This document shows positions 51,401 through 63,400 of a stretch of 64,000 nucleotides of DNA, piece by piece; positions within the stretch are counted from its first letter, which is position 1, and the number at the start of each line of letters is the position of its first letter. Made by a program: the position numbers and the translations under genes. Source of the DNA: Salvator merianae. Taxonomy: Eukaryota; Chordata; Lepidosauria; Squamata; Teiidae. A model generated the notes under the pieces. It was given only the letters and a program-made list of their open reading frames with translations. It searched no databases and had not been told where the DNA came from. The stretch is taken from positions 126,391,936 to 126,455,935 of the forward strand of contig QVOM02000034.1 of assembly GCA_003586115.2 (NCBI GenBank), in the 5' to 3' direction.

Positions 51401-54400
51401 TTACACCCCACCCAGATGAGCAACTGAAATTACTGACTGAGAAAAATAAAGATCTGGAAGCTGCTCAAGACCAGCATGCAACCATACAGGTAGAATTGCA
51501 TGACAACTTCAAGAATTTGCCATCCTTTTTTTGCTTTTAGGTAAAGTTGAATGAATAAAGAAAGGAGTGCCTATAGGTAAAGTTTCATATTCTTATTAAT
51601 CTTGGTTGCTGATGCTGTGACTCTTGACAGCATGATTTTCAATAGCAGATTGCTGAATGTTCCATTTCTTCTGCTTTTTATTAAATAAAGAGGGAATGTG
51701 CATGTGCTGTATAAAGTAGAACCTGTTCAGTGTATGGATTCACACTGCTTCATGATTGGGTTGATCAGTTTGTATTTTTGCTTTTCTGCAGTATCTTTAA
51801 AATACATTTTTCTTTAATTTCTTTTCTTAAGAGTCAGCTCAATAGAGCAAAAGAAGAACTAGAAGCTGAGAAAAGAGATTTGGTTCGAATGAGTGAAAGA
51901 AGAGCTCAAGAGCTGGAACATTTAAATGGTAAGCATTGGCTATTGTGATATGGAGAGAAAAAAGTTTTATTGATAGATTGTTATAAGACTAAAGTAATTT
52001 TTGATGGAAATGTTTTTTATCATATGCACCGCACCAGCAGAATGAATAAAGGACTATATAAGAATTATACCCTGTCTTAGGTTTATGGGCCAATCCGGGA
52101 AGCTTTATAACCTTTGAAAACAATCAAAAGTGCAGTCTTAAATCCTGCATAAGTCGGGAGCATGGGCATTTTTGTAATAAGTAAATGTTGTCCATCCTAA
52201 ATCCAGACTGAGCAAAGAAGTTGCCATTGCTAGAATAGCAGAAAAAAGGAATAGGAATCAGTGTAGATTATCTATGTCATCATTTCTGCCGGAACAAGTT
52301 TTCCTTCAGGAAGAACGCCTTTTAGTAATACAAATAGGGTTAGGATGAGGTGGTCATCACAGCCTGCTCTCCCCTCTGTCACTCCCATCTCATTGCCGCT
52401 GACATTTCCCATTGTCAGGGCAACTTTCAGCAAAAGCGTTTAACAGTGCAGAATTGAAACAATGTAGAAGCTATCATTGTTGCTGCTGAAGGACAAATGA
52501 ACCCCCCCCCCCCCGCAGCAACGGCGTTTACAAAACTCCTGAGTAAGGCTTACCTTGGAAATCTTATTTATCACATTCTCCCTAAGTGTTGAATTGCAAG
52601 AGAAGTGTAAATTATATGCTACATACATAACTTTTATCCCCTTTCTCAGAATGCTTACAGTAAAGGGTTATGTTAAAACATCATACAAGTTATTATGAAA
52701 AAATTGATTTTGCTGTGTTCTGTAACTGAAATCAAACATTTTACAGCAGTTCTTCTGCATTTTTATTTGTAGAGGATGTTAAACGTCTGAATGAGAAACT
52801 TACAGCAGCAAATGCTGAAAAAGTAGAATTACAGTTACAGGTGGATGAACTTCAGACATCAGCTTTTTCTGTAAAGGTTAGTATTAGAAATTTTGTTGAT
52901 GATATGTAGTATAACTGCTAAAAATAGTTTTTAGGTTCTTGATCTATTTTAATGGGCAGTTTTTCAAGAAGTATTTTTATATATGCAAATTAAAATCTGA
53001 GAACAGTGACTTATCTAGTTGTTGTCAAGTATGGTTGCCTTTTAGGAGATTACAAGCTACCTTGGACACTTCAGCAATACAGATGATGAACACCTAGGTT
53101 AATAGATCAGCACCAGCCACACAATAGCAATTGTATTGTTGTAATGCTTTGATTCAGTCTGTAATGAGCCTATAATTACTAAATAGACACATAGGAATAG
53201 GGTATTAACAGTATGACAAGGATTCTTGCAGACATAGGATTTGTGAAATGGTTGAAGAGCTTACATTAACAGAACTTGTACTGCAGACTGTTTTATGCAG
53301 TGTGGGGGCACTCCTTTCTTTGGAACTTGTTATTTGCAAGTTGAATGGATAGCTATTAATGTGTAGTCTTTTTTGTTTTTTTAGTATCGTGAACAAAGAT
53401 GGGAGCAAGAAAAGGAATTGTTGCAGAATCAGAACACTTGGCTGAATGCAGAACTGAAGGCAAAAACAGATGAGCTGCTTGTTCTTGGTCGAGAAAAAGG
53501 AAATGAAATTTTGGAGCTCAAGTGTAGCTTGGAAAATAAGAAAGAGGAGGTTTCTAGACTGGAAGAACAAGTTAGTGGACTGAAACAATCTAATGAAAAT
53601 CTTCAGAAACATGTAGAAGATCTGCTGGTGAAACTAAGGGAGGTAAATATAAGTACTTCGTTTTAAGTCCATCGTTGAAATACTGTGCAGCTACTTGAGA
53701 TGACCTCAGCCTTTAGTGTTACTTATGTTCTATAAAATGTAACATTTCTTACCTAGTTGCCATCATGTCCTTTAAATTTAAAATCTTAAATTCTTTCTAT
53801 TGGAGTGGCCCTTCTCCCAAAAAAATACACTTACTAGAGCATTTCTTCTTTCAGGAAGATAAAACTATTGACAACATGAAGTACAACCAATCATGCTATA
53901 AACAGGTGCTGATAAGGCAAAGCTCTGAACTAGATTGACAACCATTTCAGGGTGTTGAGTCAGTTCAGACCCTTGCCTGGATGGTACCTATTTTCAGTGC
54001 CATCAGGGATTTGTTGCAGGGATTGTGATCTTCATGTGATCATTATTAGTTTCATTTTTCCTTCATGTTTAATGAGGTGGGAGGCCTTTTTAAGAAATAA
54101 ATTTAAAAAAAAACCATAGAAAATACTAATTGCACATTTCATCCAACTTTTTTTAGCCAGAGTTTAACATATTGATATAGGTTCAACAAGTTTTGCATCC
54201 TTTATTATTTCATAATATAGTTATATTTCAGTATAGAATTGTTGAATTTAGATATTTATTAGTGTCTAAAACTTAAAATTGAATTTATGTTAATTTGTAC
54301 CAATATATTTACTTGTCAGGCCAAAGAGCAGCAAGCTAGTATGGAAGAGAGGTTCCACAATGAGCTAAATGCACATATCAAGTTATCCAATTTATACAAA

Positions 54401-57400
54401 GTAAGCTGACTTTTTTTTTCTCTGCTTGTCATTAATACACATTTGCAAATGCATGAACACTGTTTCTAATCATTAAATGATCATTTGCTCTGTAAACCTG
54501 AAAAATAGTCATGGCTAGTAGAATGACTCTGGTTCTGTCTTGTCTGTGAATATTTTGAATATTATGCTCATCTCCCCACCCCGGTTACGTTTTCTTGTAA
54601 ATTCACTTCATTACTGCAATCTATATGCGTATAGAATGCTGACTCCGACCTTTGGCCCTTTCTGCACTGATCCTTATTCTGGATTTTATCCTGGTATATA
54701 TCCTGGTGGGGCCTGCTGTAGTCTGTACTAGCAGGCAGATGACAGGTCGCTATTCCAAACTATAATCTGGAATTAAGGGCCATTGTTAGTTTGTTGCTTT
54801 ACACTGAAGGCTGTGGGCAGATTGCATTTTTTTTACAAAGGTAGTGATTATGTTTTGAGAAGATTTTTAGAAAATGTTGGCTTCATGGTTTTAATGTTTA
54901 GAATTTTTAGATCAACTTAGCCCTCCTACATTTTCTGGTTTAAAATAAACTGTGTTTGATGTTAGCTCCTGCATATTAACAGTCTCAGCACGGTAACTTT
55001 CTAAGTGAGACAACGCTACATGGGGTTACAGAGCATTCCTGAAATTTCACTGTAGCTACAAGTTGAGAAATACTGGGATAAACACTGAGTCTGAATTGAG
55101 ACAGTAGCTTTGTGTCTTTTTGGAATATATTTTCTAATATGAATGCAACACAAATCATGGAAGAAAAGCCAACTACCCCATAGGAAGCTTGAAGAAAAGG
55201 ATTTAGATCAGTGATGTTTTAATTTTCCTAAAATGATCAAATTTAGGGAAAGCAGAAGCAGTTGGTGGGGCACTGTGTGAAACAGGATGCTGGACTAGAT
55301 GGTCAAAACCTTACGTTCTTATGCAATATCAAAATGCATAGTTAACAAGTAAAACAACTCAGTACAATATCAGTAGCATTGTTCAGAGAAACTCAGCACT
55401 TGTGTTACAAGGTATTTAACAGAGGAATCAGCAATGGGCTTCTGATAGCTAAAAGTATGTTTTGTATTTAATACATTCCTCACCCTATTGCATAAGTTCA
55501 CCCTATTGCATTGTTCATCCTTTTCTGACTTAAAAAATATGTATACATTTTCCAGAAATGTATAAATGGTAATGCTATTGCTTCACTTGTATTTAGAGTG
55601 CTGCTGATGATTTGGAGGCCAAAAGCAATGAGTTAACTCAAGCTGTGGAGGAGCTGCACAAACTTCTGAAAGAGGCAGGTGAAGGTGAGGATCATCTTAG
55701 TATTTAGCATTTTAGCTATCGTTCTGGTAACTTATTTCTGTTCTTAGTTGTAGCACTAGTCTATAGAATACTGTTTGACAGCATAATGTAAACAGCAGCA
55801 GTGCAGCCTTTTAAATTAAAACCTAATAAAACAAATCAGCAGTTAAGAAGTTAAAATGTCAGAAACTAGCCACTTCAACCTTCTTAAAAATCCATTGTGT
55901 TACTCGTTCAAGCTTCAGAAAAGCTTGCTGCAGTGGAAGAACTGCTGTTTTAGAAATTTTAAGTCCTACAGAGTTCTTTAGACCTAACTCCAAATTTTCC
56001 AAGTCTTTTTAACACAATAGTTTTATTATGCAAAATATGTTTTTCAGTGATCACTTAGATTTCAATAAAATGCTCGCTTTATTTTGCCTTTTTTTCCCTT
56101 TTTCAACCATTCACAGCTAACAAAGAAGCACAGGATCGTTTGGCTGAAATGGAACAGTCAAAGACTGCAATGGAAAAAGAACTGAAAGAAAAGATTAACA
56201 AGCTGGAAAAAGAGTTGGACAATGCAAATGATTTGGTTTCAGCCACCAAGCGTAAAGGTATGGTAATACGTGGGAAGTAATCCTTAAAAATGTGGATGTT
56301 AGGAATGTGCACAAATGAAATTCATACGTTTGTTATGCCATCAAAGTGAAAACCTGTTTGTTTGTTCTGCCATCATTGAAGTGTTTAATGGAAAAATCTG
56401 TTTGTTTGTTTCACCATCAACAAACCATTTAATTGAAAAATATTTTTTTGCATTTGTTTTTGCACTCTCTCATGAAGAGAAATACCATTTTTTCCATTAA
56501 AAAGCCTTTTTCACGAGAAGAAACACAGCAAAACATTAGTGTTTCATCAAATTGTTTGTTTTTACAAATGGGACATACAAAAAAATTGGATTTTTGTTTC
56601 AATGTGAATTTCCATGAATGCAAAATATTCAGTTGAATTTGCAATGTGAGTCAAATTTTGCACATCTGGATGTTTATGTGATCTCTTTGCTCTGTGCTAG
56701 TTTGTACTGTTCTAGTACTTTAAAATTCGTATCTAAAGCTACTTGGAAGCTTTGTGTTTTGGTCTTGTGTTTCACTGTGTGTGTGAAATAGACAAATCTG
56801 GAGTCCACAGTAATTTGAGTCTTCGACTTCTAAACCTCAGCCTCTAAAGGAGACTTGCCTTCCACATTAGACTAGCTCAAATATTAAGATCTCCTAAAAC
56901 AGTCCAGTTTGCAGTGCCACTCAACAGTGGTTCATATGACATGGCCTTCTCAATAAAATTTGCAAGACTGTGATAGAATCTGAGACAGATAGTGATATGC
57001 ACCCTTCAGCAATTGGTTAGGGATGTACTTAACTGCAGTTTTTCTCCTGATTCTCAGATCTGGAGGAATGCACCTTCCGGTTGCTCTTCCTCCAACCCCC
57101 AGTTGGCGCCAGAGGGTGCTAGCCCATCCTTATAAGTTTGTTTCTTATGAACTGCTCAGAGAGCCCTGCACAATGTTGTTGTGCTTCCACACCATGCAGC
57201 CCTGCTTACAGAGAGAAGGATAATGGTGGCAGCTATGTTTTATTGCGAGGTCAGTTTCCTGCACCTTTTAATGGACTTCGCCTACTCACAAGGAGTTTCT
57301 GGGTTCTGTATCTAGCCTAGGGGTATCAGGTAAGGCACTTGACAATTGCAAGCCTGTCTGAGCAGTTCATAAGCTTTCCTACAAGCTACAGTTCAGTACA

Positions 57401-60400
57401 CCTTTACACATCTTTACTCAGGACTTCAGGTGAAAAGCTAATACTCTTGCTGTGCTGATACTGAATTGTATTGTAGATTTTAGTCATTTGCAGACTTTTC
57501 AATGTTTGTGAAATTTATAAATTTTATTCCATGCATTTGTCTTAATTTTTATAGCCCACTCTGAGAACTTGCACATAAATGTGAATATTGTAAATAAATA
57601 CAATAACATCATTTCAAGTTGTATCATTTTCAGGATATAGCTATGGCCCCATCTCTTAATATATGCTATAATGATTGCAATCTGCAGTGTCTCTATAGGC
57701 TCAGAACTAGACTGACCATAATCAGAATCTGAAAGTATTTGAATGTGTAGTTTTCTCAGTTTGTTGATTAAAATATACGTGCCTGATATGTAACATTTCT
57801 GTATGGAATTTTAACTCAAACAACAGTCAGTTTTAAGCCACTTGTTTGTGTGCTAATTTCTTTCAGGTCCCATCCTTTCAGAGGAAGAGCTGGCAGCTAT
57901 GTCTCCTACAGCTGCTGCAGTAGCAAAGGTGGTAAAGCCAGGCATGAAATTAACTGAGGTAGGAATGAATTGCATGATACTATATGGTTTGCAGGTTTAT
58001 GTTTGTTTGTTTTTTCTTTTTAGCCACTTTTGTTGAAATACTTCTTAAACAGAAGATCCTTCTAGGAAAACTCTTGTGTTATTTTCATTACAGTGTTTCT
58101 GGAGACAGAAAACAAATACGCCATGCCTAAAACTAGGCTTAACTTTTTCCCAAGATTAGCATATTCTCATATTCTCAAATGGGAGAAATTGATGAAAGGG
58201 AATTTACTAGCAATAATCCTGCATTATTCTGCATTTGTAGGTATCCTGGTGACTCCAGCATGTATTTCAATGAAGAGCTCTGGTGTTGAAGGCTTCATTT
58301 TTTATGAAGCACCAGCGAGAGGTTGGGAGTGCATAAGGCTCTCATAAGCACATGGTTGAAGCTGGGGCTGATGGTTTCCTAGGATCCATGTAGAAGGCCA
58401 CTAGTTTCCTATCTTCCAGGATTGGCAGAGTTCCGTTGCATGGCTTAGATGCTTCAATTTTTCTAAAAACTATTCATGTCTTCATATTTGTATTTTCTTT
58501 GGGACAGCTTTACAATGCTTATGTGGAAGCACAAGACCAGCTGCTGCTGGAAAAATTAGAGAATAAGAGAATTAATAAGTACTTGGATGAAATACTTCAG
58601 GAAGTAGAAGCCAAGGCACCCATTTTGAAGCGTCAACGAGAAGAATATGAACGCTCCCAAAAAGCTGTAGCAAGTCTTTCTGCTAAGCTTGAACAAGCAA
58701 TGAAGGTTAGCAATAAAATAGATTGAGAGTCAAAATGTAGTATCCTTTGTTAGTATATCAGTTGTATAGCATTGTTATTTAACCAATGAGAATAAAAACC
58801 AAGATAATTTCTAAGCAACTTCTGATTCAGTACCTAAAGTTAAGAGACATGATATAGCTTTATAGCTTTCTTATACTGCCAACATTTCTTGTAAAATCTG
58901 CAGCTTGAAGTGTTACACCATGTGATTTTGTAAATTCTTTAGTTAAGCAATTGGTCTTTAACTACTTGATTAGGATGTAGATCCTGAAAATATTCTGTAA
59001 TTATTTTGGATCAAATGAGGTCAAGATCTTTCCATATTGACTATATCAGCATTTGACTTCTTTAATTGATGGATATATGAAGAAGCATCTTTCTTCATAC
59101 GTCATCAACAAAATCAAAATTTATGACATTTTCATTTGCATTCCTACTTAGTTATGAGACAGTCAACCTTTTCATTATATGTTATAGAACAACATCTTTC
59201 TAAAGATTACATGACAGACTTCTTCTTGTGGTCTTTGATGCCAGTGTGCTTCTTTTTAAGGTGTTTTTATTGCTTGTCTTTTTTGTGGGCCAGCTCTTTT
59301 CCTGCTTTTAGTCTGTAGGTTTTACATGTTGTTTTAAACTGATTTTATTATTAATCACTTCAAAAAGCGTTATATACAGCTGCTAAATAAGTACTCAGTT
59401 GCTGTAAGAAATATAATTGAGGAGACATCATCTGTCCTGTTGTCTTAATGCTTTTTGTGCATCTGGATTGAATATTAATCAGTTTTCAACTTAAAAAGTG
59501 TGTTCATTTGATTTACAGGAAATTCAGCGCCTACAAGAAGATGCTGATAAAGCAAACAAAAGAGCTTCTTTGCTTGAAAGAGAAAACCAGAGGCTTGAAA
59601 TCCAAGTCAAAGATCTTTCACAGCAGGTTTGTTTTTGAACAGCTTAGTACTTTAAGTCTTTGATGCCATGAACAGTTTCACTTGCCAGTTAAATGTCAAA
59701 GTAATTTTTCATGTCTTAGAAACTTATCAAGATTGCTTTACACTGACCTATTACAATAATGTAGTGACTGACATACAGCTGCTTGGCTTGTTTTAAGGTG
59801 GTAGTACTAACATAGAGTGCCCTCAGCTTCTCTGAATAGATTACCTCTGTAACACTTATCCTGATACTAATAATCTCTTATCTTCAGATCAGAGGAGGCT
59901 TAACTAGTTCCCTTGGTGAAGGCTTTAACATGTGGTGGTGACGGTGTGAAATTAGACTTTCTCTGATGGTGTGAAAGAACCTTATAGGTAGAATACAATT
60001 TCTGTGATAGTGTTTTCAAATGTATCTTCCTGAGAAGGTTTCTCCGAAGCTCCCATGGCACCATGGCCCTGGTACTGTTGTCAGGCCCAGCATGCACCAC
60101 CAGGAGAAGAGATCCAGGGGCCAAGGCGACAAGGATTGGCTGGATGCAGAAAAGTGGGTGGGAGTACTCCCACCTTCATTTTCTGTTGGGATGTCTGTGT
60201 TCTTACACATGCGTGCGCACGCACGCACACACACACACACACAGAGGTACAACCTTTGTTTCTGAAATGATCAGAGCAAATGGCCCCCGCTCAAGTTTTC
60301 ATCCATTTGGGAGAATATCATAAATTACGGAAATGTTCTCAGTCACATTCTAGCAAGTAATGTTATGCAGATTTATAGGTATGAAGAGGAGAGTGTTTAT

Positions 60401-63400
60401 AAGAGTATCGATTCTTGCAGCTTGGCTCCAGAAACTAGAGTATTACCAATTGTAATTCATTCTTTAGTCTTACCAATTGTAACTCATTCTTAAAGATACG
60501 AGTACTTTTGATGGAACTTGAAGAAGCCCGAGGCAACCATGTAATTCGTGAAGAAGAAGTGAGCTCTGCTGATATCAGCAGCTCTTCCGAAGTAATAAGC
60601 CAGCACCTGGTCTCCTATAGAAACATTGAAGAACTTCAGCAGCAAAATCAGCGTCTCTTAGTGGCTCTTCGAGAACTAGGGGAAGCCAAAGAGAAAGAAG
60701 AACAAGAAACTACTTCATCAAAGTATGTTTTCCCTTTGCCAGTGTGTTCTGACATCCTGAAATTATATTGTATTTATTATGTTTTTTTGTTCTAGAGAAT
60801 GAGATAGGAAGCTTTTGAAAAATTAATACAGTTTGGAAGCGTATTTGATCTTATACTATTTGCTTTTCTTATAAATTTTTCATTTTGAAACTATTTTGAA
60901 ACAAATATGTGATATTTCCTAACATATAATGTTCTATTTCTTTGGCAGGATTTCTGAGCTGCAGAGTCAACTTAGTGAAGCTATAAATGAGCTTGAAAAG
61001 CTACGTGAATCACGGCACCATCAGATGCAGCTTGTAGACTCCATTGTTCGTCAACGTGACATGTATCGCATTTTGTTGGCACAAACTACTGGAATGGCTA
61101 TTCCATTGCAAAGTAGGTGATTTTAGTACCCCCACCAAGCCAGGGGAAGAAGAGTGGTGCATGATCAAAAGCTATGTCGTGATGTTGTTTGACTAGTCCA
61201 TAGTGGCTTGGTATGAAGTGATTTCTGATTATGCAGTGCTCTCTCTTCTTCTCCTAAGATGCTTATTAAGAACATAACCAAAGGGTTGTCTTCACCTGCT
61301 TCAATTTGATGTGAAGCCATTAGCTCATATAAAAAACGTTTGGCACAACCCTCTGATTCTGTACTTTGTCATTTCAACCAATGAAATGTGTTTCTGCTGC
61401 TCCTAGAATGCTTGCCTCAGAGCCAGCCTCCATCAGGGATTGTTACCTTGTCATCCATTGCCTTCCCTTGCCCAGCAGAGACCACAGATAAGCCACCAGA
61501 AAGCTTTGCTCTCCTGGGCCGTGTTCGTCATTGGCTTTACAGGTGACCAACAGTGACAGCATCTTTTGGGCTTCAACAGTTGGCAGTCACCGTTTTTGCT
61601 GCCTATGAGGAGATCTGCTGGATCCTGGGTGGAATGACTGCATCACCTCCTCCCACCATCAATTCTGCTGCATCCTTCTCCCACATGGCTACCCAAGCCA
61701 ATTCTTCTTTGTGGGAATGGGGCCTTGTTTTACATTTTGTTCCTCCCTAGTCCTATACCTTTGCTTTCCACCACATTGACCGCTTCCACTGCTATAGTTA
61801 ATGTCTGTTTGGAGCCAAGGGGAGCTGATCCTGCCTCTGATCATCTCAAGGCTTTGGGCAAAGCTGGGACCTAGACTGATTTATCCATCCCTTCTATGGC
61901 TGCCACTAATCTTAGTATGGAGTTTGCAAACCTGGGTCAGGTAACCTAGTGGGTTGCAATTCTCTGCCCCAAGGGCCAGATCCCAGCACAGAGCGAGGTA
62001 GTATCAACACTCCTCCTCCTCCTCCCTGGAACGATAGAAATAGAACTCATCCACTGCCTTTCAGTCAGCCCACTCTTCTCTGGATCCCCAGTGGGCTGTT
62101 TTCCAAAGCCCTAGTGTAGAACATTATGCAGTTCTGCAAGCAGCAGGGATATCACAGACATTTTCCTTCTCCTGACCCAAGAAACCTCACAACCCTGAAG
62201 CCACAAAAAGCAAAAGAGCCATGCTTCGGTAGCATAGCCCCATCCAGTGCCAGTCTCCAGCTCCTTTATTGACATCACTACTTGGGAATGCTTTGGGGGA
62301 TGTTCCACTGAGTAACAGCACAGTACAGTCAGATTGTAGAATTACTCCGAGAGATTAAGTCTCTTTCAAGTCTACTTTTGATGCAGTCAAATCAGCCACT
62401 CCTTTGGACAGATGATCCACTGAAAGATCATGTGGAGAGAAAGCTAGAGGCCTCTTGGCATAAAAGTTTTGAGGTAGATTCTTTGGCCATGACAACTTCT
62501 ACCAACATTTCTCTATTCACCAGGGTGGGACTTAAGTGTGCTGAACCTTTTTGGGAAAATTTACTTCAGGAAAATCCACTTTCAAGGATGTTCATAGAGT
62601 CTTACCTCTCATTGCTGACTCCGCCCTAGTTGCTATGGTCATCTCAGCAAGATCTATCACTTTTTCAATTTCAATGTGACACACTTTGTGACTGAATTTC
62701 TGGTCTGCGAATTCCAGGGCCCTTAATTGTGTGGGTGCAAACCATTCAAGAGCATGGACTTGTTTGACAATCACATTCTTGACAGCATATAGGTAGATAC
62801 TAAACATAAAAAAGGGCTATGCCATCCTACTCCAGCTCATCCAGAAAGCTACAGTTCAGGATAGAAACTCTCTTCTGTCTGTGTGGCCATCCAGGAAATG
62901 ATTTCCTATGTTTGTTAGATCTCTTGGAGGCTTATCTCCATATTTTAATTCATGAGGAGAGTGAACAGTTCCTGTGTTTTTGCATTGGCTCCAGTGTTGG
63001 CTGTTTGAGGCACTTCTGGTTTTTTGGGAGGGGTGTGCTCTGACCCTTAGGGTCTTTACAAAAGTTCTGTCTGCCTTGCTGGTGTCTTTATGACTTGAAG
63101 GAATTTACTGTTACATATACATTGGGTGACATTTTGCTTCAAGTCCCATCCTTTTCATTGTTCTGGAAACATTTAGACAGGATCAGATTGCCTTTAGAGA
63201 TTAATGAGTTTCTGATGAAGCAAGGGTGTTTGGGAACCCTCTCAGTTCATTCTCCATCTAAGTGTACAGTTTGGTCTCATCAAAATAAGAATTCTCAAGG
63301 AACTGTAGTTCAGTGCAGTTCTAGAAAAAGTCACTGCAGAATTGCCTAACTTAGAAAGCCATTAGGAAGCCTAATGAAGCCATCAAAGGGCTTTTCTGTG

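Larger units (their letters stand above)
48471..56116 (+). other. TPR: TPR introns 1-8
   Basis: Introns at 48471-50785, 50891-51415, 51490-51831, 51929-52772, 52877-53384, 53643-54319, 54401-55596 and 55685-56116. They hold hAT copy 2, a C14 homopolymer at about 52501-52514 and M2 copy 2. The short ORFs are read-throughs of exons or chance. Confidence 0.6.
56258..57866 (+). other. TPR: TPR intron 9
   Basis: Contains the CTCF-like motif (57106), a 17-bp perfect inverted repeat (57144-57160 with 57357-57373) and a LINE-like tail at about 57530-57605 (GCCCACTCTGAGAACTTG then AATAAATACAATAA). No gene. Confidence 0.5.
57959..60948 (+). other. TPR: TPR introns 10-13
   Basis: Introns at 57959-58507, 58706-59518, 59627-60495 and 60723-60948. 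Apart from the (AC)n tract I see nothing beyond ordinary AT-rich intron sequence. Confidence 0.55.
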
